Origin: an uncultured Eubacteriales bacterium
GTDB taxonomy: Bacteria > Bacillota > Clostridia > Christensenellales > Aristaeellaceae
NCBI GenBank assembly: GCA_902760595.1
Contig: CACWHI010000020.1
Location: 1-57,267 of the forward strand
Direction: 5' to 3'
Length of the DNA: 57,267 nt
The notes beneath the pieces were generated by a model that worked only from the letters and a program-made list of their open reading frames with translations, did not search any database and was not told the DNA's origin. Position numbers and translations under genes: made by a program. Numbering within the stretch: position 1 is the first letter of the stretch; each line of letters opens with the position of its first letter. This document shows, in pieces, positions 34,692 to 44,392 of this stretch.

Positions 34692-36437
34692 ATGGGCAAC
34701 TATCGTAATTTTACCCTGACCACGTACTTCGTCGCGCACGCCACCGCGCGGGTGACGCGGGAGGAGCTGGAAAAGCAGTTGGATTTCATGCTGAAGCACC
34801 TGCGGCTGGACAAGGTGTACCTGGAGCCCTGGCGCGGCGAGCTGGCCTCCCACGAGCAGGTGGAGATGTGCCGCGAGGTGTTTGAAAGCCGCGGCGTGAA
34901 GGTGGCCGGCGGCATCACCACCGTGATCCCGACGCCGGAGGGCGACAAGCCCAAGCAGCGGCTGTTCAGCACCTTCTGCTATAACGACCCGAAAATGCGC
35001 GCGAAGCTGCGCGAGGTCAGCGCGTTCACCGGCGCGCACTTCGACGAGTTCATCATTGACGACTTCTTCTTCACCAACTGCATGTGCCCTGCCTGCGTGC
35101 GCGAAAAGAACGCCTGGAACGCGGCTCACGGCATTACGGACGGCAGCTGGCAGGCCTATCGGCTGGACCTGCTGCGCCGCGTCAGCGAGGAGGATATGAT
35201 CGCTCCCGCGAAGGCCGCGAACCCGAACTGCAAAATCACCATCAAGTACCCCAACTGGGCCGAAAGCTACCAGGAGACGGGCTACAACCCCGCCGAGCAG
35301 CGGAAGCTGTTCGACCGCGTCTACACCGGCACGGAGACCCGCGACCCGGTGACCACCGACCAGCATCTCCCCCGCTACCTGAGCTACTCCCTGATGACCT
35401 ATTTTGAGAACATGTGGCCCGGCCACAACGGCGGCGGCTGGTTCGACACCTTTGACTCCCACATCACGGAGCACTATCTGGAGCAGGCCTACCTGACGGC
35501 GTTTTCCAGGCCCCAGGAGCTGATGCTGTTCTGCTTCCAGAGCCTGTACGACAATATGTACACGCCCGCTCTGGGCTTCCAGCTGGACAAGCTGGACGCG
35601 CTGCTGGACCACGCGGGAAGGCCCGCCGGCATCGCCTGCTACCTGCCGGACAACTGCCAGGGCGAGGACAACATCCAGGATTTCCTGGGCATGTGCGGCC
35701 TGCCGGTCGTGTGCACGCCGTATTTTCCGGAGGACGCCAAGCAGATCCTGCTCACCCGCTCCTCCGCCTGCGACCCGGACATCGTGGACAGGCTGGAAGC
35801 CTGGCTCGCCCGGACCGGCGGCGACGCCATCGTGACCACCGGCTTTGTGGACGCGGTGAAGGGCCGCGGGCTGGAGCGCATGACCTCCGTCCGCCTGCGC
35901 GGCCGCAGCATCGTCGCCGACCGCTACCGCGTCGAGGAGGCTGGCGGCTCCCGCTGCCTGTTCCCGCGCGGCATCAAGCCCATTACCCTGCCCGTGGCCG
36001 AGTTCAGGAATAACTCCACCTGGGCTGTGGTGAAGGGCATGAACGGCGAGGAAAGCTACGGCATCCTGCTGCGCGACGATTACATGGACGGCCACCTGTG
36101 GACGCTGGCCGTGCCGGACGCCTATCCGGACCTGTACGCCATCCCGCGCGAAGCCCTGAGCCGCATCCGCCAGGCCGTTCCCGTGGAGGGCGTCTGGCTC
36201 GAGGGACCGTCCCGCATCAGCCTGTTCGTGTACGATAACGACAGCTTCGTCCTCTACCCCTACGTGATGGAGGGCGTACAGCGCGAGGTCGTCCGCCTGC
36301 ACGTCAAAGGCGCCAAAGCGCTGCGCGTGCCCGGCGGCAAGAAGGACCTGGAACCCCTGTATGTCCAGAACGGCGAGGCCGTGTTCGAGGTCAGCGCCAT
36401 GCCCGGACAGTACGTGCTGTACCAGATCGTCCGGTAA
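34692..36437 (+). CDS. Unrecognised protein, probable TIM-barrel glycosidase-like fold
   Basis: A 581-residue cytoplasmic protein I cannot place in a named family. The first ~330 residues alternate strands and helices like a TIM barrel. HLRLDKVYLEPWRG, VKVAGGITTVIP, FDEFIIDDFFFTNC (two adjacent Asp at a strand end) and KITIKYPNW resemble active-site strands of glycoside hydrolases. A small CxxC pair (NCMCPAC) follows the acidic motif. The C-terminal ~200 residues look like a beta sandwich. No signal peptide is present. The start at 34692 has AAAGGA upstream and a consensus promoter. Likely a sugar-active enzyme, but this is inference from secondary structure and motif placement. Confidence 0.6.
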   Translation: MGNYRNFTLTTYFVAHATARVTREELEKQLDFMLKHLRLDKVYLEPWRGELASHEQVEMCREVFESRGVKVAGGITTVIPTPEGDKPKQRLFSTFCYNDPKMRAKLREVSAFTGAHFDEFIIDDFFFTNCMCPACVREKNAWNAAHGITDGSWQAYRLDLLRRVSEEDMIAPAKAANPNCKITIKYPNWAESYQETGYNPAEQRKLFDRVYTGTETRDPVTTDQHLPRYLSYSLMTYFENMWPGHNGGGWFDTFDSHITEHYLEQAYLTAFSRPQELMLFCFQSLYDNMYTPALGFQLDKLDALLDHAGRPAGIACYLPDNCQGEDNIQDFLGMCGLPVVCTPYFPEDAKQILLTRSSACDPDIVDRLEAWLARTGGDAIVTTGFVDAVKGRGLERMTSVRLRGRSIVADRYRVEEAGGSRCLFPRGIKPITLPVAEFRNNSTWAVVKGMNGEESYGILLRDDYMDGHLWTLAVPDAYPDLYAIPREALSRIRQAVPVEGVWLEGPSRISLFVYDNDSFVLYPYVMEGVQREVVRLHVKGAKALRVPGGKKDLEPLYVQNGEAVFEVSAMPGQYVLYQIVR

Positions 36438-36455
36438 AATACTTTATATACTCCG

Positions 36456-36492
36456 TCAGGGGCTGTTTCACAATCAAGTGAACAGCCCCTGA
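36456..36492. terminator. Long hairpin after the TIM-barrel-like gene
   Basis: TCAGGGGCTGTT and AACAGCCCCTGA form a 12-bp stem extended by CAC/GTG around an AATCAA loop. There is no T-run on either side, so it may act as a weak terminator or as a transcript 3'-end stabiliser. Confidence 0.5.
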
Positions 36493-36564
36493 TACGAATA
36501 TCTGGTAAAAATGCTAAAAGATTGTGCGTGGATTTGGCGTTTGATCAAGGAACCCGCACGAAAG

Positions 36565-36580
36565 CGTACCCGTTGGTACG
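36565..36580. repeat. Small hairpin in a repeat-like spacer
   Basis: CGTACC-CGTT-GGTACG is a perfect 6-bp stem in a GC-rich patch (about 36545-36600) after the 685-residue protein gene. The patch looks unlike the flanking spacer and may be a fragment of an interspersed element. Confidence 0.35.
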
Positions 36581-36613
36581 GTGAGGGTGGGTGACACCAG
36601 AGATTAGTATGAC

Positions 36614-38671
36614 TTAATCATTTGCGCCGGACAGCTCCGCAGCGCCTGTACCGGCCACCCAGCCCATGAACAGCGTCTGTCCGTCCTCCGCTTCATCATC
36701 GGACAGCACCGCCATGACGCCGTTTTTCGCAGCAAGCGGCTGCATCCCCGCCAGGTCATCCCAGAACGGATATTCGGTCAGACGCAGATTCAGCGCCATA
36801 TACTCCTCTTCGCTCAAATCTGTCATGGCCGCATAAACGATCAGCGTCGCCGCCATGGCATACGGGGCCTGCTCCTGCACATCCGCGATCCAGACCTGCC
36901 GGATCGCTGAATCAGGCGTTTCGTTTGACAGTGTCGGACGGACCATGACGCTCTTGCCAACGACGGCAAACCAGGCGCCGGTGTTCGGGTCCTGATGCAG
37001 GCTGGCGTCAAACATCCCGCTGAAGTAATCCCGTGAGTAACGATTGATACTCTCTACGAGGGTCGTGAGCGTCATTGTACTGCCGGTAATATCCGGCAGC
37101 TCCCCTTCATCGGGCAGTGTTGGGGCTTTTCTGTTATTCGGCTGCTCCAACGCTGATATGGAGATCAGATGATGCTTTTCCGCCGTGTACGGGGACGAAT
37201 AATAAGACTGGACCCACTTGTATCCGCCATAGGTTTCCTCCGGCGCTTCTCCGCTGCGGCGCGCTGCCAGCCTGGCCCGCAGCACATTATGGATGCCTTC
37301 GCCCACCAATGACTCCGCAGCGCATGAGGCGATGATGGCGACATCACCATACATGCAGCCCGGATCGCTGCCCAGCGCTCTGGCTTCCGTCACCAGCGCA
37401 TCGCTTTCCGGGCCGTCCGTATAAACGATCAGATACGGAAGCTCCTGAAATACTGTTGAGAACAGCACATGCACCCAATGCCCGTCGGAAAAGAACGGCT
37501 CGCTCCAGTATCCGCCTTCAAAGTCAGTTCCGTAGGCCCTGGAAGCGAGCAAGGCTTCCATACGATTCTGGAACTCGCTATATATCACGGGCGCAGTCTG
37601 AGTATCCGCAGATACATCAACATCCGTCGCCTCTGATTCCGGCGTTATCTCGACTGGAGCTTCATTTTCCATATGCAGGCGGCTCATGAATGCCGCGCCC
37701 TCTTCCGTGTCCGCCGCGTAAACATACCATATGCCGCCGGAGGTAATATACAGCCGAAGAAGCCAGCGCTGCCCATATTCGCCGAGACGTTCTGTGGATA
37801 CAGAGGAAAATGAGAGCATATAGCCATCGCCCAGCGAGAACAATCTCGGCGAAATCACTTCGCTGCCGCCCACCGCAGGCATCACCTTTTCTCCCGCGAC
37901 CTTCAGGATCTGATTCCAGCGCTCGTTTTCTTCTTCCGGCAGGCTCACTTTGCCAGGGATATACTGGACGGACAAATAGGACCAGTCTTCCGAGAAGGCA
38001 GCCAGCACCGTATAAGCATCTTCCTCCCGGATGACCGGGGCCTGCGGAAAAACAGCCTCCAGACCGGCGATATCCACTTTATCATAGCCAGCGGATGCCG
38101 ATGCTTCCTCAGTCATGCGCAATGCATCGCGCGCTGACTCCCAATGGCCGCATTCCTGCATCGTCAGGCAATAAGCCTTTCCGGCCCTGATGATGCACTT
38201 GGCATAGTATTGAATGCCCGGCGTATCCGGATATGTGTAGTCATAGGTCAGGATGAGCCCATCTTCGCCGACTGTCTTTGCTTTGATATTGGCGGTTTCC
38301 GCGCCGAAGGTGCTGAGGATCACAGTGGAATAGCGATAAAGCACCTGAGCCATCACGTCCCGATCCTTGGCGTTCGGCTTAACGGCTCTGTAGGTTTTCA
38401 GCCACTCGCTGATATCCGCTGTTCGCAGCTGGAATTCCGCTCCGTCCTCCGCGCAGCTGCCCGCCAGCTGAACAGAATCTTTCCAGTATCCCGGATTGTC
38501 CTCATCCTTCAAACGCTCAGCGAAGCCTGGCAGCGCGAAAGCCACGCCGTCCTTTTCGCCTTTGAACAGCTTCATGGCCTGCAATGCCTCGTCTGTATTC
38601 TCTTCCGTTAAAGCAGGAAACACCGACATGAGCAGGCAAATGCACAGACAGCAGGAGATCCATTTTTTCAT
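36614..38671 (-). CDS. Exported protein of unknown family
   Basis: A 685-residue protein with a clear signal peptide (about residues 1-22, MKKWISCCLCICLLMSVFPA). I do not recognise a family. The mature part is acidic and beta-rich. It seems to hold repeated roughly 150-residue units with aromatic strands (for example DGLILTYDYTYPD and LLRLYITSGGIWYVYAAD), reminiscent of secreted clostridial proteins with PsbP/DUF-like folds. No catalytic motif, membrane anchor or cell-wall sorting signal is visible. The ATG follows AAGGA and the 14-nt leader shared with the large LRR protein. It is divergent from the peptidoglycan-binding hydrolase gene. Confidence 0.65.
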   Translation of the reverse strand: MKKWISCCLCICLLMSVFPALTEENTDEALQAMKLFKGEKDGVAFALPGFAERLKDEDNPGYWKDSVQLAGSCAEDGAEFQLRTADISEWLKTYRAVKPNAKDRDVMAQVLYRYSTVILSTFGAETANIKAKTVGEDGLILTYDYTYPDTPGIQYYAKCIIRAGKAYCLTMQECGHWESARDALRMTEEASASAGYDKVDIAGLEAVFPQAPVIREEDAYTVLAAFSEDWSYLSVQYIPGKVSLPEEENERWNQILKVAGEKVMPAVGGSEVISPRLFSLGDGYMLSFSSVSTERLGEYGQRWLLRLYITSGGIWYVYAADTEEGAAFMSRLHMENEAPVEITPESEATDVDVSADTQTAPVIYSEFQNRMEALLASRAYGTDFEGGYWSEPFFSDGHWVHVLFSTVFQELPYLIVYTDGPESDALVTEARALGSDPGCMYGDVAIIASCAAESLVGEGIHNVLRARLAARRSGEAPEETYGGYKWVQSYYSSPYTAEKHHLISISALEQPNNRKAPTLPDEGELPDITGSTMTLTTLVESINRYSRDYFSGMFDASLHQDPNTGAWFAVVGKSVMVRPTLSNETPDSAIRQVWIADVQEQAPYAMAATLIVYAAMTDLSEEEYMALNLRLTEYPFWDDLAGMQPLAAKNGVMAVLSDDEAEDGQTLFMGWVAGTGAAELSGAND

Positions 38672-38679
38672 CTTCGATT

Positions 38680-38693
38680 ACATCCTTTCAGCG
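38680..38693 (-). repeat. Second copy of the 14-nt shared leader
   Basis: Identical on the minus strand (CGCTGAAAGGATGT) to 34428-34441. Both copies lie at the ribosome site of an exported protein. Confidence 0.6.
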
Positions 38694-38857
38694 TCCGAAC
38701 GACTATCTTCATAAATATAGACGATCCAAAGCGTGCCTTTTATCCATTCAAGGTCAATTTTCATCATTTCTATGATACCATGAACAAGGATCAATGTAAA
38801 TTGTATCCAAATCTGTTTTATAACAGTCAAATCATCCTCGTACCGCTTACCGGTCAG

Positions 38858-38886
38858 TTGACGAATTCACACATTTACAATATAAT
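38858..38886 (+). promoter_or_regulatory. Promoter of the peptidoglycan-binding hydrolase gene
   Basis: TTGACG (38858-38863), 17-bp spacer, TATAAT (38881-38886), a near-consensus vegetative promoter 45 nt before the start codon. Confidence 0.88.
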
Positions 38887-38931
38887 TGACATGAATTGTT
38901 AAGGATTTCCGTCAAAGGAGGCCGCAATCCC

Positions 38932-40827
38932 ATGCTGAAACGTCTGACGGCGCTGTGTTTAGCGTATATGCTGTGCCTTGCAGGTGCCTGCGGGGCGCAG
39001 GCCGAGATCACCAGAACGCTCCGCAGGGGAGCCAGGGGCAGTGAGGTCGTGGAGCTGCAGGAGATGCTGCGGGAGCTGGGACTGTACACCATCGCCGTTG
39101 ACGGGATCTATGGCAAGGGCACCGTGTCATCGGTCAAGACCTTTCAGCGGATATCCGGCCTGAAGGCGGACGGGGTCGCGGGACCCATGACCCTCGGGGC
39201 GCTCTATCAGCGTATCGGGGATGAGACCGCCGCACCGGCGACGCCGACACCCACACCATCCGCGCTGCCGCAGCCCACCGCTTCGCCGACGGCCGCACCG
39301 GCGTATCCGACGCTGGTCAGCGGAGCACGCGGCAGTCAGGTCAAAGCCCTGCAGACCGCGCTCAAGGCAAAGGGCTACTACAGCAAGGGCATTGACGGCA
39401 TCTACGGCAAGGGCACCGCTGCCGCCGTGGAGGCCTTCCAGCGCGCCGCGGGGCTCCCCGCGACCGGGGAAGCGGACAGCCTGACCCAGCAGACGCTCTA
39501 TTCATCCGAAGCTCCTGCGCAGACACCCGCGCCGACACCGGCGTCCTCCCTGCGGCTCGGCGACAGCGGTGAGGCAGTCGTCCAGCTGAAGACGAGGCTC
39601 TGGTACCTCGGCTATTACGCAGGCAGCCTGACCGGCGATTTTGACGCGGAAACCAAAGCGGCCGTGCAGGCTTTCCAGCGAGCCCAAAGCCTGACCCGGG
39701 ACGGGATCGCCGGCAAAAAGACGCTGGCTGCCCTGGACGCAGCCTGGCTGGCCGCGAAGCAGACGGACGCGGATCTCCCCGATGAGGCCGCGGCCCTGCT
39801 GAACGCCATCCGCGTGCAGAGCGGCGCGGTCTGCGGCACGCTGGTCCTGTCCAAAAACGGGAAGACCTTCCTCACCCGCTCCTTCGGATACGTGAACGAG
39901 AACACCTGCTTCCGGATCGCCTCGGTCACGAAGTGGGTCACCGCCATCGGCCTGATGACGCTGTACGACCAGGGGCGGCTCGACCTGGACGCGGATATCA
40001 GCAATTACCTGCCCTTCGACGTGCGCAACCCCGCCTGGCCGGGCACGCCCATTACCGCCCGCATGCTGCTGAGCCATACCTCGTCCCTGTCGCCGGACGC
40101 GGACACCTACCACCCGACCTGGTCCAGGATCGGCGTCAACGGCTACGACCCGATTTTTGACGAATCCGTGCGTCCCGGCACCAAATATGCCTATGCCGAC
40201 TACAACGGTGCGCTGTTCGGGTGCCTGATCGAGGCCATCACCGGAGAGAGCGTACAGAACTACATGGACCGCGCCGTGTTCAAGCCTCTGGGGCTGACCG
40301 CGGCCTACTCCCCGAAGCTGCTGCCCGCCGGGACCAGCACCGCGGATCTGCTGACCACCAAGGGCAAGGTGGCCATTTCCGTCACTGCGGACGAAAAGCG
40401 CGCCTTCAACAACAAAGCCGACCCGGTAGCCAACAACGGCTATACCGTCGGCCGCCTGTTCATCAATACCCCGTCCCTCACCCGGCTGGCGCAGATGATG
40501 CTCGCCGGAGGCGAGCTGGACGGCGTACGCGTCCTGAACGAGGAGACCGTGGCCCTGATGGAGGCCGACCAGCCCGGCCTTGCCGAGAGCAGGTACGGCC
40601 TGAGCACCGTCCGGCTCACCCAGTTTCCGCGCGGGACCTGGTACGGCCACCAGGGGCGCTACAGCGGCCTGACCTCCAACGTATACTACCAGCGCGAGAC
40701 CGGAATTACCCTGGCCCTCGTCATGAACGGCTATGATTTCACGTTAGAGGACAACGTGGTCCTGCCCGCCGTCACGCTGCTCAGGAATATGGAAACGCTC
40801 GAAGCCCTCTGCACCGAAGGCGCGTAA
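38932..40827 (+). CDS. Secreted serine hydrolase with three peptidoglycan-binding domains
   Basis: A 631-residue exported protein: a signal peptide (about 1-24) and three PG_binding_1 domains (about 30-95, 125-190, 207-268, each with DGIYGKGT- or DFDAETK-type motifs). They are joined by Pro/Thr/Ala-rich linkers. A class C beta-lactamase-fold domain (about 290-631) follows. The nucleophile is Ser331 in SVTK. The second motif reads YAD (Tyr421) where YxN is usual. GHQG supplies the third region. It is likely a wall-bound D,D-carboxypeptidase, esterase or amidase. The ATG at 38932 follows AAAGGAGG. The Asn-to-Asp change also occurs, differently, in the 16727 hydrolase. Confidence 0.85.
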   Translation: MLKRLTALCLAYMLCLAGACGAQAEITRTLRRGARGSEVVELQEMLRELGLYTIAVDGIYGKGTVSSVKTFQRISGLKADGVAGPMTLGALYQRIGDETAAPATPTPTPSALPQPTASPTAAPAYPTLVSGARGSQVKALQTALKAKGYYSKGIDGIYGKGTAAAVEAFQRAAGLPATGEADSLTQQTLYSSEAPAQTPAPTPASSLRLGDSGEAVVQLKTRLWYLGYYAGSLTGDFDAETKAAVQAFQRAQSLTRDGIAGKKTLAALDAAWLAAKQTDADLPDEAAALLNAIRVQSGAVCGTLVLSKNGKTFLTRSFGYVNENTCFRIASVTKWVTAIGLMTLYDQGRLDLDADISNYLPFDVRNPAWPGTPITARMLLSHTSSLSPDADTYHPTWSRIGVNGYDPIFDESVRPGTKYAYADYNGALFGCLIEAITGESVQNYMDRAVFKPLGLTAAYSPKLLPAGTSTADLLTTKGKVAISVTADEKRAFNNKADPVANNGYTVGRLFINTPSLTRLAQMMLAGGELDGVRVLNEETVALMEADQPGLAESRYGLSTVRLTQFPRGTWYGHQGRYSGLTSNVYYQRETGITLALVMNGYDFTLEDNVVLPAVTLLRNMETLEALCTEGA

Positions 40828-40845
40828 GACATCGCAGAGGATACC

Positions 40846-40890
40846 GAAGGGGCTGTTGCGTTATGGTGTACAGGCCCCTTTTTTATTTTT
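40846..40890 (+). terminator. Terminator of the peptidoglycan-binding hydrolase gene
   Basis: AGGGGC-TGT (40848-40856) pairs with ACAGGCCCCTT (40870-40880) with one bulge, followed by TTTTATTTTT (40881-40890). Confidence 0.85.
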
Positions 40891-40928
40891 GCCGCGTGAC
40901 GAAAGATCCTCTTTCCCCGTCTAACAGA

Positions 40929-40964
40929 TGTAACGTTACAGAAACGCGCCGCGCAGGCGGCGCG
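40929..40964 (+). promoter_or_regulatory. Palindrome and strong hairpin before the ECF sigma gene
   Basis: TGTAACGTTACA (40929-40940) is a perfect 12-bp palindrome containing a TGTAAC/GTTACA core compatible with an ECF-type -35 element. Four nt later CGCGCCGC-GCAG-GCGGCGCG (40945-40964) forms a perfect 8-bp GC stem that ends 4 nt before the GGAGG ribosome site. The first may be an autoregulated promoter element; the second would hinder translation of the sigma gene. Confidence 0.5.
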
Positions 40965-40981
40965 GTTTGGAGGCGCACGGC

Positions 40982-41443
40982 TTGGACAGAGAACGATTTA
41001 TCGCGGAGATCGAAGCCTGCTCGGGCATGATGTACCGGGTAGCCTGGTCGATTCTGCGGAACGACGCCGACTGTGAGGACGCGCTGCAGGAAGCGGCGCT
41101 GAAGGCATGGGAAAAGCGGGGAAAGCTGCGCGACGAGCGATATTTCCGCACCTGGATCACCCGCATCCTGATCAACGCGTGTTACGACACGCAAAGAAGG
41201 CGCCGGCGCACCGTTCCCCTGGATGAAGTTCCTGAACGGGTTGCCGCCTCCGCCCCGGATCCCGCCCTGGCGCTGGCCCTCGCGGCGCTGCCGGATCAGC
41301 TCCGGCTGCCGCTGGTGCTGTGCTACTCCGAGGGCATGAGCTACGAGGAAGCGGCGGACGCGCTGCGGATCCCCGTAAGCACACTGCGGGGACGGATCCA
41401 CCGGGGCAAAGACCAACTGAGAAAGGAGCTGGACGCGGAATGA
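40982..41443 (+). CDS. ECF-type RNA polymerase sigma factor
   Basis: A 153-residue sigma-70-family protein with only regions 2 and 4. Region 2: ACSGMMYRVAWSILRNDADCEDALQEAALKAW (about 13-45) and YFRTWITRILINACYD. Region 4: LPDQLRLPLVLCYSEGMSYEEAADALRIPVSTLRGRIHRGKDQLRK. It directs polymerase to a small regulon, probably of envelope stress. I chose TTG at 40982 because GGAGG lies 8 nt upstream; a TTG at 40967 has no proper site. The gene is coupled by a 4-nt ATGA overlap to a membrane protein, its likely anti-sigma factor. Confidence 0.88.
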   Translation: MDRERFIAEIEACSGMMYRVAWSILRNDADCEDALQEAALKAWEKRGKLRDERYFRTWITRILINACYDTQRRRRRTVPLDEVPERVAASAPDPALALALAALPDQLRLPLVLCYSEGMSYEEAADALRIPVSTLRGRIHRGKDQLRKELDAE

Positions 41444-42576
41444 AGACGAATATGGACGACCTGGATCTGCGAGACGCTTTTCCCCCGATGCCGGAAGCCT
41501 GTCATGACGCCCTCATGCGCGCCGCCCGCTCCGTCAGGGAGGAAAAAACGATGAAACGCAGCATATACCGCACCATACTGATCGCCGCGCTGATCCTGGC
41601 AGGCACCATGGCGGTCGCTGCAGCCGCAGGCGGTATTTTCGGCTGGAACGACTTCTTCAGCACTTACCACAGCGAAACCACGATTCCCCAGGGAGCGCAG
41701 GAGATCCTGAACACCACTGAAGAACGCGTTTTTACGCTCGGCCCCATCACCTATAAAGTACAGCAGCTGTACGCGGACCATTATACCGCCCTGGCCAGCG
41801 TGCAGATCACTGCGGCGGACGACACCCTGCTCTGCATGGACAGCTGTCAGCTGGACCCCATCGGCGCCAATGGCGACAACTGGATCCGGCAGGCCGAAAG
41901 ACTGGGCGTCAGCCCGGACCTGACATGGGTTGAGGCCGCGAAGCAGCTGGGGCGCCCCCTGTACAGCGTCCGCTGCATCCTGAACGCGCAGGCACCCTAC
42001 GACGGCGGCGAGTGCATGGAAGATACGCTCTATGACGCTGACGGCCATCTGATCAATTTCAGCATGCAGATGCTGAGCGGCGACGCACGCATCCGGACCC
42101 TTCCCATACAGATGTTCGTTCGGGCGGCTGAGATCGATCCGGCCACCGGCGAAGAGAAAAGTGTGCTGACCGACCGTCCGACCTTTGATCTTCCTGTGGC
42201 CCAGCCAATGGAAATCCACACCTACGAGCTCAACGACGAATACGTCGTCGGAGGGCTGAAACTGACTGCGGTCAGGGGGGAGCTGACCCCCGGCGGGCTG
42301 TACCTGTATACCGAATTCACGGCTCAGGGCAGCATGACTTATGAAGATTTCTGCAGAGTCCAGCTGCTTCCCAGGTGGTACGATGCCGATGGCAAACCCT
42401 ATGCCTGGGGCATCAATGAGAGCTACATCACCACCGTCAGCGACACGGACTGGCCGAAGGTGAGCATGCTCGGCATGATCTCTGTGGATGAGATCCCCGA
42501 TACGCTGGTGATGGCCCTGGAGGACGACAACGCGCCTGACAATGGCAGCGCGCCACGGATCACGCTGACACGATAA
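41440..42576 (+). CDS. Membrane-anchored putative anti-sigma factor (DUF4179-like)
   Basis: A 378-residue protein: a short cytoplasmic part (about 1-42, LDLRDAFPPMPEACHDAL), one transmembrane helix (about 45-68, ILIAALILAGTMAVAAAAGG) and a large exported beta-rich domain (about 75-378). The layout and the N-terminal region fit DUF4179-type anti-sigma factors that sit beside ECF sigma genes in Clostridia. It would hold the sigma factor at the membrane until an envelope signal arrives. The start overlaps the sigma-gene stop (ATGA), with AAAGGAG 11 nt upstream. No protease site is obvious. Confidence 0.75.
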   Translation: MKTNMDDLDLRDAFPPMPEACHDALMRAARSVREEKTMKRSIYRTILIAALILAGTMAVAAAAGGIFGWNDFFSTYHSETTIPQGAQEILNTTEERVFTLGPITYKVQQLYADHYTALASVQITAADDTLLCMDSCQLDPIGANGDNWIRQAERLGVSPDLTWVEAAKQLGRPLYSVRCILNAQAPYDGGECMEDTLYDADGHLINFSMQMLSGDARIRTLPIQMFVRAAEIDPATGEEKSVLTDRPTFDLPVAQPMEIHTYELNDEYVVGGLKLTAVRGELTPGGLYLYTEFTAQGSMTYEDFCRVQLLPRWYDADGKPYAWGINESYITTVSDTDWPKVSMLGMISVDEIPDTLVMALEDDNAPDNGSAPRITLTR

Positions 42577-42588
42577 ATCCTTGAACAT

Positions 42589-42633
42589 GAAAACAGGACT
42601 CATGCGGATTTGAACTGCATGAGCCCTGTTTTC
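42589..42633 (+). terminator. Terminator of the sigma/anti-sigma operon
   Basis: GAAAACAGG-a-CTCATGC pairs with GCATGAG-c-CCTGTTTTC around an 11-nt loop, a 16-bp stem with one mismatch, ending in a short T-run. It may work in both directions. Confidence 0.85.
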
Positions 42634-42639
42634 GTTAAG

Positions 42640-42800
42640 GAAGATGAAGTATGAAGAGTGGAGTGGCGGCTGAAACTGCACAAAGCGCAGCTTCTATCCA
42701 TATCGCGCGGAGCGCTTCCATGATTCTGAAAAACTCTGAGCCATGAGCGAAGAGTTTTTTCCACAACTACACTCTCCACACTTCACTCTTCACTCTGTCA
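42640..42800. repeat. Degenerate facing repeats between convergent operons
   Basis: A GAAGTATGAAGAGTGGAGTG-like tract near 42648 recurs roughly inverted near 42770-42797 as CACTCTCC..TTCACTCTTCACTC. Between them lies a terminator hairpin. Such GAAGAGTG tracts look like simple interspersed repeats. Confidence 0.4.
42729..42759 (-). terminator. Terminator of the liv operon
   Basis: AAAAACTCT (42729-42737) and AGAGTTTTT (42751-42759) form a 9-bp stem with a 13-nt loop and T-runs on both strands. It lies 40 nt after the livF stop. Confidence 0.8.
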
Positions 42801-43525
<725 letters not shown>

Positions 43526-43529
<4 letters not shown>

Positions 43530-44392
43530 TTTGCCGCCTCCTTCTTTTTGCCCAGGTAGGCCTCGATCACGACCGGGTTCGCCTGGATCTCGTCCGCCGT
43601 GCCCTTGGCGATCACGCGCCCGAAGTTGAGCACGCAGATGCCCTCGCACACGCCCATGACCAGACTCATATCGTGCTCGATCAGCAGGATGGCGATCTTG
43701 AACTGGTCACGAATCTTCGCGATGTTTTCCATCAGCTCTTCCGTCTCGTGGGGGTTCATGCCGGCCGCCGGCTCGTCCAGCAGCAGCAGCTTGGGGTCCG
43801 TGGCCAGCGCGCGCACGATCTCCAGACGGCGCTGCGCGCCGTAGGGCAGGCTGCCGGCTTCCTCGTCCGCCAGGTCCTGCATGCCGAAGATGCTGAGCAG
43901 CTCCATGGCCTTCTCGTGCTGGCGCTTTTCCTGCTTCCAGTAGCGCGGCAGGCGGAGGATGCCGCTGAGCATATCGTATTTGATCTGGTTGTGCAGGCCG
44001 ATGCGCACGTTCTCCTCCACCGTCATTTTGTCAAAGAGGCGGATGTTCTGGAAGGTGCGGGCAATGCCCAGCTTGCTGGCCTGCACGATGCTGAGGCCGT
44101 GCAGGTCCCGCCCGTTGATCAGCACCGCGCCTGTGGTCGGCTCGTAGACCTTGGTCAGCAGGTTAAACACGGTCGTCTTGCCCGCGCCGTTGGGCCCGAT
44201 CAGGCCGGCGATCTCCGTTTTGCCGATGGTCAGGTTGAAATCGTCCACGGCCTTGAGGCCGCCGAACTCAATGCCCAGGTGCCGCGTCTCCAGCACGGGG
44301 ATCGCGTTGACGTCGCGCTCCGGAACGATGGAATTGGTCGGCACCGGGACCATTCGGGTGGTGGAATGCTTGCTCTTCATCTGGTCGCTCAC
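43526..44392 (-). CDS. livG: Branched-chain amino-acid ABC transporter ATPase LivG
   Basis: A 288-residue ABC ATPase with GPNGAGKT, GIARTFQNIRLF (the Q-loop form typical of LivG), LPYGAQRRLEI and LLLLDEPAAGMNP. An N-terminal extension of about 30 residues (Lys/Ser/Thr/Pro-rich) precedes the domain. The start is GTG at 44392, overlapping the livM stop and 8 nt after AAAGGAGGTG. It pairs with LivF. Confidence 0.95.
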
